A DNA stretch of 64,000 nt, taken from Candidatus Jordarchaeales archaeon (lineage in GTDB: Archaea > Asgardarchaeota > Jordiarchaeia > Jordiarchaeales > Freyrarchaeaceae). Below, piece after piece: positions 1-7,985 of the stretch. The position numbers and the translations under genes are program-made. The first letter of the stretch is position 1. The number at the start of each line of letters is the position of its first letter. The stretch lies in contig JAWAHN010000001.1 in the NCBI GenBank assembly GCA_038889235.1, forward strand, positions 248,001 to 312,000, read 5' to 3'. The notes below the pieces were generated by a model. It worked only from the letters and a program-made list of their open reading frames with translations, did not search any database and was not told the origin of the DNA.

Positions 1-92
1 AGTTCTGGTAGTTGTAGGTGGTGTTCGCTAGCTTCTTGTTTTAAATGGGTGTAGAGCACCTTTGTCGTTCAAATTTACAGGGGTGGTTGACT

Positions 93-281
93 GTGGACGT
101 CTTCGAGTTCGTGGAAAAAGAGGTGGAACGGTTGACCTTAGAGGAAGAAAAGGAACTTAGGAGGCTCAACCTCACTAGGGAAAGATTCGCCTTCATGCTG
201 AAGGAGCTGCTGGAAGCTGCTAAGGAGAAGAAGGATAGGCAAAAAATCATAAGCGAAATACTGTCTAAGTACACGAATTGA
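93..281 (+). CDS. Small charged helical protein, unknown function
   Basis: I do not recognise the product. It is a 62-residue, strongly charged (Glu/Lys/Arg) and probably all-helical protein without cysteines. The GTG start at 93 is chosen because an AGGGGTGG ribosome site lies at 79-86; an in-frame ATG at 45 would add a non-helical leader with no such site. The opposite strand is also open here, but its product is Ser/Phe low complexity, as expected for the antisense of a charged helix. The next gene, a flavodoxin, starts about 160 nt downstream on the same strand. Confidence 0.5.
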   Translation: MDVFEFVEKEVERLTLEEEKELRRLNLTRERFAFMLKELLEAAKEKKDRQKIISEILSKYTN

Positions 282-444
282 AACAAGTGGGGGAGGCTCA
301 GTTTTCGGAGAACGCTGGTTAGGATGTTTTGCTTTTTGATCAAGCAGACTGGTTTGGCTCAGGATGCTTTCTTAGTTTTAGGAGGGCAATGGTTTTAAGC
401 GTTGGTGGTTTTTAGTGATGGGGAACTGTGGAAGGTGATGGCGG

Positions 445-891
445 TTGGTGGATGTCGTAGTGGTTTACTCGACTAGATCTGGAAACACCGGAAAGATGGC
501 TAAAGCGGTAGCTGAAGGCGTTGCCGAGAAGGGGTTTGAAGTTAAAGTGTACGATCTTCGCAGGAGCATCTTTGAGGATTTTAGAGAGGAGCTTGAGAAG
601 GCGAAAGGTATAGCGGTTGGTACACCCACTCACAACTATATGCCGGCGTATGAGGTCGGCATTTTCTTGTCTAAGATGAGGGAGCTGAACGTTAAGGGTA
701 AAGCTGCAGCCGTGTTCGGCTCATACGGGTGGAGTGGGGAAGCAGTCTACGAGGTTCAACGGGTAATGAGGGAGCTGGGCTTCGACATTGTGGCTGAGCC
801 TCTAAGGGTTATCGAAGAACCAGGCGAGGAAGAATTGAAGAAGTGCAAGGAGCTAGGTTTAGCGCTAGCTGAGAAAATTAAAGGGAAGTGA
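445..891 (+). CDS. Short-chain flavodoxin-like protein
   Basis: This is probably a soluble FMN electron carrier. The first beta strand runs directly into an STRSGNTGKMA loop (about residues 9-19), the phosphate-binding T/S-x-T/S-x-N-T signature of flavodoxins. Further segments match the flavin-flanking loops: GTPTHNYMP near residue 60 and FGSYGWSGEA near residue 92. At 148 aa it has the length of a free-standing flavodoxin or of the C-terminal domain of FprA-type flavoproteins, with no diiron beta-lactamase domain. It starts at TTG 445 or GTG 448 behind GGAAGGTGATG. It converges on the DUF504 gene with a 6-nt gap. Confidence 0.8.
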   Translation: MVDVVVVYSTRSGNTGKMAKAVAEGVAEKGFEVKVYDLRRSIFEDFREELEKAKGIAVGTPTHNYMPAYEVGIFLSKMRELNVKGKAAAVFGSYGWSGEAVYEVQRVMRELGFDIVAEPLRVIEEPGEEELKKCKELGLALAEKIKGK

Positions 892-897
892 AGATGG

Positions 898-1140
898 CTA
901 CCTTGAAAGCAGGGTTGCCCCCGTCTTAATGTTATATATCTTCTTTATCCTGTGCAGTGGTATAAATGCTCCCGACTTCAAGGCCACGAAGCCTCCTTCA
1001 ACGCGTTCAACATCAGCCAAACTGAACTCCTTGTAGGAGTTTTCGAACCGGTCCACGTAAACCGCCTTAAAATCCTCTGATCTTAGGGAAGGGTCCCACA
1101 AAATTTTGTTCACGACAGATTTGATGCTTCTGGGATCCAT
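898..1140 (-). CDS. DUF504 / MJ1316-type small protein
   Basis: An 80-residue protein of the DUF504 (UPF0248, MJ1316) family, which is thought to recognise cyclic RNA ends and is often found near RNA repair enzymes. The signature is seen as an ILWDP segment near residue 14, a YVDRF segment after SEDFKAV, and the closing FIPLHRIKKI motif near residue 60. It starts at ATG 1140 with TGCCACTCC antisense, giving a GGAGTGGC ribosome site. Function in this organism is inferred from the family only. Confidence 0.75.
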   Translation of the reverse strand: MDPRSIKSVVNKILWDPSLRSEDFKAVYVDRFENSYKEFSLADVERVEGGFVALKSGAFIPLHRIKKIYNIKTGATLLSR

Positions 1141-1355
1141 TTGCCACTCCTCTAGGAAAATGTTTCAACACTTTTAAGTAACAATCAGAAAATCTAAACA
1201 TTTTCATGTTTCCACACATTAGTATTTACAAAATGTCTCGTTTGTTTTCAATTTTTTAAATAAATATGTAAAACAAAAAATATATTCTTTGAGGTATGAA
1301 GTTATTCATTTGGGGAAACAAATAAAGTTTCTCATGTTGGGAGGAAGAGGGGAGG
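1141..1355. promoter_or_regulatory. AT-rich divergent intergenic region
   Basis: This 215-nt stretch separates the divergent DUF504 gene and the helical protein at 1356. It is markedly AT-rich, with candidate TATA elements such as AAAATATATTC near 1276-1286 on the plus strand. I see no ORF or strong hairpin. It most likely holds the two promoters. Confidence 0.5.
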
Positions 1356-2411
1356 TTGAGTGGGATTAATGAAGTCTATAGAGTCTCGCTTTTACTTGAA
1401 GAATTAAACGACTTGGTTAGAAGGGCTGCATCCATTGTTGAAGGGACTTTCTTCGAGTTTGTTTTAAAGTGGTACCTTTCTGGCTTCACGTCTGAGGCCG
1501 ACGAGGCTGTTTGGGAGATTAGGGAACTCGTGGTGCAGTACGGTAAACTTGCTTTGAGGCTGTTGCAATTTCTTCAGGACTTAAACTTGTTCGTTATTAC
1601 GGGGGGAAGGGAGGGAGAGAGGGCTGGTTTGCTGAGGACGGAACTAGAGGCGCTTACAAGTAGGATAAATGAAGCGTTTATAGTTGCAGCTCACAGGATT
1701 AATGAGTTTGAGGGCCTTTTAGAAGCCGTCGGGTTGCTTGAGAGGAGTAGGCGTGTGCTGGTGGAAGCTGTAAACGAGTGGGATGGGATTAAGAAGAGCG
1801 ACATTCTGGTTCTCTATTCAGTGCTTTTGGAGGGAGCCGACCTTAGGAGTGTTGTTTCCAGCATAAATGCTTGCAGGCGGTTTGTCTCTAAGTTTATAGG
1901 CGTATTCGACCTTCTAAATTTGAGAGAAAAGTACGAGGGGAGGGAGTTTGAGCTTCTAGAAGAAATGGGAAGGGTCGGTGAGCTCCTGTTTGACTTTCTA
2001 TGGATGGCGGCTATCGCGGGGTATCACGCTGCTAGAAGTATAAGAACGTTAGTGAGTGAGATTCAGGGGGAAATAGAGGCCGAAGAGGCCATGAAGAAGA
2101 TGCGAAACAACGAGAGCGTTTCACTGGTTATCCGCAACAGTACAAGCGTGGAGGAGATCGCTTTTACGTTGGTTCGTGTGCGACAAGAGATCGAAGACGC
2201 ACTCAGTGCAATTGATAGGGCGGTTGAACTGGGGGATAGGGTTAAAGCGCTGCTTGATGAACGCGATGAAAGCATAAGGAGCAGAGTGATTGACGCGTAC
2301 ATTAGACTTAGAGAGTGGAGGGAAAAGGCGAACCTAGTACTGGAGGATGTCTTAAACTTCCAGAACGTTATTGAAAAGAGGAGAAAGAGGAAGGTTCAGA
2401 AAGAGGCGTAA
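1356..2411 (+). CDS. Long alpha-helical protein, unknown function
   Basis: A 351-aa protein not assignable to a known family by eye. It has no signal peptide, no clear membrane segment and almost no Gly/Pro, with long amphipathic helices and a very basic C-terminus (KRRKRKVQK). It starts at TTG 1356 behind GGGAGGAAGAGGGGA. Segments near residues 265-300 (SVEEIAFTLVRVRQEIEDA) resemble a segment of the helical protein at 22406-23632 (SLEELRVGFIIARANLEDS), so the two may be distant paralogues. Its own AT-rich promoter region and the lack of a co-oriented neighbour suggest a single-gene transcript. Confidence 0.6.
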   Translation: MSGINEVYRVSLLLEELNDLVRRAASIVEGTFFEFVLKWYLSGFTSEADEAVWEIRELVVQYGKLALRLLQFLQDLNLFVITGGREGERAGLLRTELEALTSRINEAFIVAAHRINEFEGLLEAVGLLERSRRVLVEAVNEWDGIKKSDILVLYSVLLEGADLRSVVSSINACRRFVSKFIGVFDLLNLREKYEGREFELLEEMGRVGELLFDFLWMAAIAGYHAARSIRTLVSEIQGEIEAEEAMKKMRNNESVSLVIRNSTSVEEIAFTLVRVRQEIEDALSAIDRAVELGDRVKALLDERDESIRSRVIDAYIRLREWREKANLVLEDVLNFQNVIEKRRKRKVQKEA

Positions 2412-2413
2412 CT

Positions 2414-2626
2414 CTATTTTTTGGTTTGTCGAAGCAGCTTGTTGAGTTCCTCTTCGAGCTTCCTGATCTTCTCTTCAAGGGCCGCGATGTAGCCTAAAAC
2501 GTAGTAATCCTGGTACTTACACCCGGAGCAGATTCTTATAGTCCTAACAGTCCCATCCGGGCACTCCACAGTTATTTGTTCGTATTGTTGAAAGCAGTTT
2601 TTGGGGCATCCTAAACTCCAATTCAA
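2414..2626 (-). CDS. Small Cys-rich protein with C-terminal coiled coil
   Basis: A 70-residue protein. I start it at TTG 2626, where AAGGAAGGTGA precedes the codon and the TTG overlaps the TGA stop of the GH57 gene as TTGA, indicating translational coupling. It has a GCPKNC pair near the N-terminus and a CSGCKY pair around residue 40, a plausible zinc or Fe-S site. A coiled coil of about 25 residues (ALEEKIRKLEEELNKLL) follows. I do not recognise the family. A longer frame extending upstream lies inside GH57 coding sequence and is not believed. Confidence 0.6.
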   Translation of the reverse strand: MNWSLGCPKNCFQQYEQITVECPDGTVRTIRICSGCKYQDYYVLGYIAALEEKIRKLEEELNKLLRQTKK

Positions 2627-3801
2627 AATTTCACCTTCCTTGAAGCTTTTTCCAGAGCCTTCGCGAGAGCCTCCTCGCTTTTCTCTATGGATTCCAGGAG
2701 ATGGCGGTAGCAGAACCTCCTCCTCTCGGGGGCCGCATCCCAACCTCTTCCATCGCTCATTTCTCCGAGCATGAGGTTTCTAAGGGCCTCTTTGAGTGCT
2801 TGCTCCCCTTCATCTACCTTTAGACCCATGCCTTTAAGTGTTAGAATTATGCATCGCGAGAGCTCTAGTCTTCTTCTAGCTTCGCCTATCAGCATGTTTA
2901 TCACGTCGTTTTCGGGCCTGTTAAGCCAGACCGTGAAGCGAGCGTCGTGGCTCCAGCTCCCAGAGGGCATGTAGAAAGCTTTTTTGGGAACATTGTTTTT
3001 AAGGGCGGTTCTCACGCTGCACAGTTTCAGATTCGGAATGCTTTCAGCGAGGTCGTAGATGCGGCTTAGCGCGTCAAGCCCCTTCTTCCACCTGAGCCCT
3101 ATGAGTTCTGCGTCTGTTGAGACCACGAGGATAGGTTTGGTTGCCGCGTAGTGGTGGTAACGCTCCTTGAGGCGTTCCTCCATTAGCACATACTGCTCCA
3201 GTGCCGAAACGAAGTCCTCGACAGACTTCTTCCCTGCATACATCTCCCACAACATTTGACTCAAGCCGTAGTGCTGGAGGACACCCACTATATGCTTTCC
3301 TCTAGCTCCCTCAAGCCAGTATGGGAAGAATATTTCTTCTTCCGGGCATAATGGGTCAGCCATCCTAAAGACCTTGTCGCTGACCACAACCCACTTGAAC
3401 CCCAGCTTCCTGAGGATGTCGGTGAGGAAGGGGCTCCAGGCTAGTTCCGGTGGAAAGAAGCCTTCGGGTGTATAGCCTAAAGCGTCCTTGAAAGTGTCAA
3501 GCCCAAGTTTTATGTCCTCTTCTATCTCCCATGTTGGCGTCAGTGGTAGTATGAGGTGGTAGAAGCCGGATGCTGTTAAATCCACCACTCCTTTGGAAAC
3601 ACAGTCACAGAGGTATGGCACGAAATCCAAGGAGAGCTTCACAGCCTGGTCGATTGTCACCCCAGTCACGTTAAAGCTGACTTCTAGCCCGGACTCTAGG
3701 TGGAATTTGAGAAGGGGCTGGTACGACTTTGACGCTGCCTCCACGAGGTGGCGCTCGTTTCCAGGGGGTTGATGCACGTGCCACAGGAAACACACGAACA
3801 T
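2623..3801 (-). CDS. Glycoside hydrolase family 57 protein
   Basis: A GH57 alpha-glucan-active enzyme (amylase, 4-alpha-glucanotransferase or branching type), 392 aa. The hallmark LWHVHQPPG lies at residues 6-14. A GFFPPELAWSP segment near residue 134 carries the region-III glutamate expected as nucleophile, and VVSTDAELIGLRW near residue 230 matches the region-IV acid. No signal peptide is seen, so a cytoplasmic glycogen/maltodextrin role is likely. It starts at ATG 3801 after GGAGG. It is translationally coupled to the Cys-rich protein downstream. The exact substrate cannot be told from sequence alone. Confidence 0.85.
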   Translation of the reverse strand: MFVCFLWHVHQPPGNERHLVEAASKSYQPLLKFHLESGLEVSFNVTGVTIDQAVKLSLDFVPYLCDCVSKGVVDLTASGFYHLILPLTPTWEIEEDIKLGLDTFKDALGYTPEGFFPPELAWSPFLTDILRKLGFKWVVVSDKVFRMADPLCPEEEIFFPYWLEGARGKHIVGVLQHYGLSQMLWEMYAGKKSVEDFVSALEQYVLMEERLKERYHHYAATKPILVVSTDAELIGLRWKKGLDALSRIYDLAESIPNLKLCSVRTALKNNVPKKAFYMPSGSWSHDARFTVWLNRPENDVINMLIGEARRRLELSRCIILTLKGMGLKVDEGEQALKEALRNLMLGEMSDGRGWDAAPERRRFCYRHLLESIEKSEEALAKALEKASRKVKF

Positions 3802-3882
3802 TAGCTATGCCTCCTGCTTTTGCGCTTCTAGACAATAGGCTAAAAATTAAAGGTTTCCCTGAACGATTTTAAATGGTTCGGG

Positions 3883-4626
3883 GTGAAAGCCTTGGAGCTT
3901 AAGGGAAAGGTGGCGCTTGTAACTGGTGGTAGTGGCGGCATTGGGAGGAGCATTTGCATAAGCTTAGCTGCTAGGGGGTGCGATGTGGCGGTTAACTATC
4001 TTACTAGGCGTGACGAGGCACTGGAGGTTGTTAGTGAAGTGATGAGGCTTGGACGCAGGAGCATAGCTGTGAGGGCGGACGTTTCGAAGATGAGTGAGGT
4101 CGAAGAGATGGTTGAGACAGTTATACGTGAGCTTGGAGGGATAGACATACTTGTCAACTGCGCCGGAATACTAATAGTTAGACCGTCAATACTTGAGTTG
4201 ACGGAAGAGGAGTGGGATAGAACTATCGAGGTGAACTTGAAGGGGGTCTTCAACTGCTGCAAGGCTGTAGCTAAGCACATGATCGAGAAGAGAAGGGGTA
4301 AAATCGTCAATATTTCATCGATAGCAGGCAGGAATGGTGGGACTGTCGGGGTACACTACGCAGCTTCTAAGGCAGGAGTCATAGGGCTTACGATGAGCTT
4401 GGCATCCGAGCTGGCTCGCTTTGGCATAACTGTGAACGCGGTAGCCCCTGGACCAGTTGATACTAAGCTGCTGCCGGACGAGTTGAAGCAGAAGCTGGCG
4501 GCGCTGGTTCCACTGGGGAGGATAGCCCGGCCGGACGAGGTGGCGAGCGCAGTTATATTCCTACTGGAAAACGACCACGTGACAGGGATAACGATAGACG
4601 TTAACGGGGGGAGATGGTACTCCTGA
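3883..4626 (+). CDS. Short-chain dehydrogenase/reductase, FabG-like
   Basis: A classical SDR oxidoreductase of 247 aa. It has the TGGSGGIG cofactor loop near residue 14, NCAG near residue 90, the catalytic Ser in NISSIAG and YAASK (catalytic Tyr and Lys) near residue 157, and a C-terminal GITIDVNGG. An Arg pair after the second strand (YLTRR) favours NADP(H). It starts at GTG 3883; a TTG 9 nt later is an alternative. Archaea lack fatty-acid synthase, so the substrate is open (sugar alcohol, ketone or acyl-CoA). It converges on NadE. Confidence 0.85.
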   Translation: MKALELKGKVALVTGGSGGIGRSICISLAARGCDVAVNYLTRRDEALEVVSEVMRLGRRSIAVRADVSKMSEVEEMVETVIRELGGIDILVNCAGILIVRPSILELTEEEWDRTIEVNLKGVFNCCKAVAKHMIEKRRGKIVNISSIAGRNGGTVGVHYAASKAGVIGLTMSLASELARFGITVNAVAPGPVDTKLLPDELKQKLAALVPLGRIARPDEVASAVIFLLENDHVTGITIDVNGGRWYS

Positions 4627-4673
4627 AGAGAGACTGGCACGTGAACTACTAAACCTTGGCATAACGGTGATTG

Positions 4674-5492
4674 CTAATCTTTCCTAGCCTTGCGCAGCGA
4701 CTGGAGCAGTGGCTTTGGAACGGGGCTCCTCTTGTGCTCGCTTCTTGCGACCATTGAAACCACTTTCTTCACCGTCTCCAAAGGTATCCCGGTTTCTTCT
4801 GAGACCTTCTCCTGCGTGTAGCCGCACTCAACGAGACCATAGAGGACTAGGTCGAGAACCTCATACTTTATGCCCATTTCTTCCTCGTCTGTTTGCCCGG
4901 GCCACAACCCCGCTGTCGGAGGTTTCCAAATTATCCTTTTCGGGACTCCGAGCTCCTCCGCAAGCCACCTTACCTGCGTCTTGTAGAGGTCGCCTATAGG
5001 AAGTATGTCAACTCCACTGTCCCCGTACTTGGTGAAGTAGCCGACCATTATTTCGCTTTTGTTCCCCGTGCCTACGACGAGCATGTTTAAGGAGTTAGCA
5101 TAGTAGTAGAGCGTTGTCATTCTTAAGCGTGATTTGAGGTTCCCCGCGGCTAGCAGCTTTTCAGGGTTGTAACGTGGGCATGCTTTGGCGAAGGCTTCTT
5201 CGATGGGCTGTATGTTAACAACCTCAACTTCTATTCCTAGAAGGTCGGCAACGGCAAACGCGTCTTCGGTATCCTGCGCAGGGGTTGTCGAGGACGGCAT
5301 TATTAGTGCTAGCACTTTTTCCGGATTAAGGGCGTATGTAAGAAGGAAAGCAACAGTCGACGAGTCGACTCCACCGCTCAGCCCAAGAACGGCCCCGTTC
5401 GACCCAGACGTCTCCACCATCTCCCTAATGAAGGATGCTATTCGCTCCTTAACGAGGGCGAAGTCAAGCCTTAAGTCGTCGAGGCACAGCAA
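4674..5492 (-). CDS. nadE: NH3-dependent NAD+ synthetase
   Basis: Converts deamido-NAD+ to NAD+ with ATP and ammonia. It is a 272-aa protein with the N-type PP-loop SGGVDSS at residues 39-45. The family block GTGNKSEIMVGYFTKYGD occurs around residue 143, followed by DILPIGDLYKTQV. No glutaminase (nitrilase) domain is present, so free ammonia is the expected nitrogen donor. It starts at TTG 5492 behind GGGGGTTCAGG. It diverges from a ferredoxin gene across a 121-nt spacer holding a GTTAATATTAAC palindrome. Confidence 0.92.
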   Translation of the reverse strand: MLCLDDLRLDFALVKERIASFIREMVETSGSNGAVLGLSGGVDSSTVAFLLTYALNPEKVLALIMPSSTTPAQDTEDAFAVADLLGIEVEVVNIQPIEEAFAKACPRYNPEKLLAAGNLKSRLRMTTLYYYANSLNMLVVGTGNKSEIMVGYFTKYGDSGVDILPIGDLYKTQVRWLAEELGVPKRIIWKPPTAGLWPGQTDEEEMGIKYEVLDLVLYGLVECGYTQEKVSEETGIPLETVKKVVSMVARSEHKRSPVPKPLLQSLRKARKD

Positions 5493-5557
5493 CCTGAACC
5501 CCCAAGCTGAAGAGCGGGAAAAAACCTAGATTTAACAGTTTTCATCCACACGGAAAA

Positions 5558-5569
5558 GTTAATATTAAC
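5558..5569. promoter_or_regulatory. 12-bp palindrome between nadE and ferredoxin
   Basis: GTTAATATTAAC is a perfect palindrome about 45-55 nt upstream of the ferredoxin ATG and 66 nt upstream of the nadE start. It is A/T-rich and lies where an archaeal TATA box would be expected for the ferredoxin, so it may simply be a promoter core element or a regulator site overlapping it. Confidence 0.4.
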
Positions 5570-5613
5570 CGTTAAGAAAATTCTTTCAAGCCCATCTGGA
5601 AGGGGTGAACCTA

Positions 5614-5826
5614 ATGGGAATCAAGACGTTTAAGTCAGGTGACATAGTGATCAAAATAAACTTCGACAAGTGCAATGGAGATGGCGCCTGCGTCGACGCA
5701 TGCCCCTCAGAGGTGTTCGAGATAAGGGAAGGGAAATCTTACGCGGTAAGAGTTGAGGACTGTGTTGAGTGCTGCAGCTGTGTTGAAGCATGCCCCGAGG
5801 GAGCGATAGAGCACAGCTCCTGCTAA
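5614..5826 (+). CDS. Two-cluster ferredoxin with Asp in first motif
   Basis: A 70-aa ferredoxin, probably a soluble low-potential electron carrier. Cluster motif 1 reads CNGDGACVDACP, in which the second ligand position is Asp rather than Cys. Motif 2 is a full CVECCSCVEACP. An Asp-ligated [4Fe-4S] or a [3Fe-4S] cluster is therefore expected at site 1. I prefer ATG 5614, 5 nt after GGAAGGGGTGA, over GTG 5605. A GGAAGATCTTCC palindrome at 5843-5854 and a T-rich stretch follow the stop and may aid termination. Confidence 0.85.
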   Translation: MGIKTFKSGDIVIKINFDKCNGDGACVDACPSEVFEIREGKSYAVRVEDCVECCSCVEACPEGAIEHSSC

Positions 5827-6002
5827 CAGTGCACCAAAGGAAGGAAGATCTTCCCCGCTTCGACCCAAAACTTTTTCTATATTCTTTCCTTTTACCGCCT
5901 AACTCTCCACGGGTTGTCAGGGTCATGTTTTCTGATAGCCGCCCCCTGTATTGTTGCAAAGCCACCTGTCTTGAATAAAAAAAGAGTGTTGCATGTGGGC
6001 GT

Positions 6003-6320
6003 CTAAAGCTTTCCTTCTTCCTTGCACCACCTGAGCACTTGCAGGAATCTTGGTGCTCCAAGGTATATGAGGAGCAGTAGTAAGAAGTTTTTTAATTCCT
6101 CTTTTGTGAAGCCGCTCCTCATCAGCTCGTTGAGGTGGAACTTAAACTCGTTCTCGTAGCCCTTTGCAGCCAGTATTGTCGTAATTATTATTTCTCTTGT
6201 TTTTACGTCGAAGAAGCTGTATGGAGCCGACACGAGCGCGATGAACTTCTGGAATTCTTCGGGAAAATCTTCAGAGAACTTTTGAAGAGACTTCACTACT
6301 TCCTCTACCTTGGAGGACAT
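6003..6320 (-). CDS. Carboxymuconolactone decarboxylase-like (AhpD fold) protein
   Basis: A 105-aa member of the carboxymuconolactone decarboxylase/AhpD-like fold. The diagnostic block runs from FDVKTREIIITTILAAKG through HLNELMRSGFTKEEL to YLGAPRFLQVLRW. The CxxC thiol pair used by AhpD is absent (EFKFH at the usual place), so a peroxidase role is unlikely. It starts at ATG 6320 after GAGAAGGGGA. It lies 16 nt downstream of an SDR on the same strand and is likely co-transcribed with it. Confidence 0.75.
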   Translation of the reverse strand: MSSKVEEVVKSLQKFSEDFPEEFQKFIALVSAPYSFFDVKTREIIITTILAAKGYENEFKFHLNELMRSGFTKEELKNFLLLLLIYLGAPRFLQVLRWCKEEGKL

Positions 6321-6336
6321 TTTCTCCCCTTCTCTC

Positions 6337-7128
6337 TTAGAGAAGTTTTTCTTCGCCCCTACGTCTTCCACCAGCTGCTAGTAGGCCGCCGTCCACGATT
6401 AATGTTGTGCCCGTCACGTATGAGGCTTCGTCGGATGCGAGGTACAAGGCGGCGTATGCCGTGTCCCAAGCTGTCCCTATCTTCCCTAGGGGGATTACTT
6501 GTTTCAGGAATTCACGCCTTGACTCGGTCATTATTGGAGCAACCATTGGGGTATCCAGGAAGCCGGGTGCTATGCAGTTAACCCTTATGTTGTATTTTGC
6601 TAGGTCGACGGCCATGCACTTCGTCATGTTTATGATTGCCGCCTTCGTCGTGCCGTAGCTTAGGCAGGGATGTGCAACGAAAGCAGCCGCCGATGAAATA
6701 TTTATTATCACTCCGCCGCCGGATTTGATCATTGCCGGTACAGCATGCTTCGACATGAGGAATATGCTTTTCAGATTTGTGGTGATTACTCTATCCCATT
6801 CCTCCTCGCTTGTTTCGAGGAGGCCTAAGCCGCTCGCTATTCCGACGACGTTGACGAGTATGTCTAGTTTTCCGAAGTTTTCGAGTGTTGTGTTAACGAT
6901 TCGTTTAGCATCCTCACTCTTTGTGGCGTCACCCTGGACAGCGATAGCCTTTCCACCTGTCTCGCGGATCATTCTCACAGTTTCTTCCGCCGAAGAGAGG
7001 TTTATGTCGGCGCATGCAACCTTAGCTCCTTCTTGCGCGAAAAGGATGGAAATAGCACGTCCATTCCCTATACCCGGACCGCTAGAACCGGCGCCAACGA
7101 CCAATGCCACCTTATCCTTCAGTCTCAA
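6337..7128 (-). CDS. Short-chain dehydrogenase/reductase
   Basis: A classical SDR of 263 aa. The cofactor loop is the longer GAGSSGPGIGNGRA near residue 12, as in many glucose/gluconate or polyol dehydrogenase-like SDRs. An acidic residue after the second strand (CADINLSS) favours NAD(H). The catalytic Ser sits in NISSAAAF and the YGTTK pair near residue 158. The C-terminal tail is a basic AAGGRRRGEEK. It starts at TTG 7128 behind GGGGGTTG and forms a likely operon with the AhpD-like gene. Confidence 0.85.
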   Translation of the reverse strand: MRLKDKVALVVGAGSSGPGIGNGRAISILFAQEGAKVACADINLSSAEETVRMIRETGGKAIAVQGDATKSEDAKRIVNTTLENFGKLDILVNVVGIASGLGLLETSEEEWDRVITTNLKSIFLMSKHAVPAMIKSGGGVIINISSAAAFVAHPCLSYGTTKAAIINMTKCMAVDLAKYNIRVNCIAPGFLDTPMVAPIMTESRREFLKQVIPLGKIGTAWDTAYAALYLASDEASYVTGTTLIVDGGLLAAGGRRRGEEKLL

Positions 7129-7183
7129 ACTTCTTCAACCCCCTCCAACCTACAAAACAATCGACACGGAAACATACGTGTTT

Positions 7184-7966
7184 TTATTTTTTGTAGTGTG
7201 AAAGGTAGGCTTTTTTGTGCGCGCACGTTGAAAGCAGCTGCCTTGTCCCTCCCCCCTGGCTGACCACTCGGAGCATTTCCTTTGGGTCTGTTATAGTTAC
7301 CCCCATTACTGCTGTTGCTCCGCGGTCGAAGAGGACATCTGGAAGAATGCTTGCGGTCGGGCCTGCGACGGCAACTATCCTTGCTTTCAAGTCCATTTCG
7401 AGGAATTCATCTATAGTCTTGTTTACAAGTGTGCTTCCCGTTATCACAACTACGTCCGCTTTTTTTAGGTGGTTTTCAGCCTCGCTCGGAGGAACGACCG
7501 GCACCATGGCGTTATCTATCTTCGCTATTTCTGAAACGACAACCTTGCACTTCTTGTCCAGTAGCTTTCTAAGGACAGGCTCCATGTAACCGACCATAAC
7601 GACGCTTTCACCCTCATTGACTATGTCTGCGACGTCAAGCGTTACAGGCGTGTAGCTTGGGTCTCTTTCCATTATGACTTGAGAGAGAGCGTTGAGGGCG
7701 GCTACTCCAACGGATGCCTCAACCAAGTTTGCCGAGAGAGAAAGTGCTGCTAGGTCCAGTGGGTCTAGCTCATGGAGCGAGCCGGCGCCATCTATGGGGC
7801 TGCATAAGGAGCTTGCCCTGAAGACGTAAGCCACTCCACCGTGAACGCCGTGGCTGGTGCGCAGAGCCACCCCTGCGTAGAAGAGGCCAACTGCAACTCC
7901 TTCAACTTCTACCTTTAACTCTCCGAGGCGTTCTTTAACCAGTTCGAAGGTCTCTTCAACTATCAC
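7184..7966 (-). CDS. DUF4213/DUF364 protein, putative metal-chelation family
   Basis: A 260-aa protein of the DUF364 (putative heavy-metal chelation) family with an N-terminal DUF4213-like part. The C-terminal half has a Rossmann-like run: VVMVGYMEP, KVVVSEI, DVVVITGSTLVNKTIDEFL, VAVAGPTASILPDVLFDRG. Members occur near nitrogenase-like, metal-insertion and methanogenesis genes, but no reaction is established. It starts at GTG 7966 behind GGGAGAG. It lies just downstream of PEP carboxylase on the same strand. Confidence 0.75.
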   Translation of the reverse strand: MIVEETFELVKERLGELKVEVEGVAVGLFYAGVALRTSHGVHGGVAYVFRASSLCSPIDGAGSLHELDPLDLAALSLSANLVEASVGVAALNALSQVIMERDPSYTPVTLDVADIVNEGESVVMVGYMEPVLRKLLDKKCKVVVSEIAKIDNAMVPVVPPSEAENHLKKADVVVITGSTLVNKTIDEFLEMDLKARIVAVAGPTASILPDVLFDRGATAVMGVTITDPKEMLRVVSQGGGTRQLLSTCAHKKAYLSHYKK

Positions 7967-7985
7967 CTTTTTCTCTCCCGCACTT

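Noticed and set aside
41-343. Open frame on the minus strand opposite the small charged protein
   Set aside because: Its product is Ser/Phe low complexity, as expected from the antisense of a charged helical gene, and it lacks a ribosome site.
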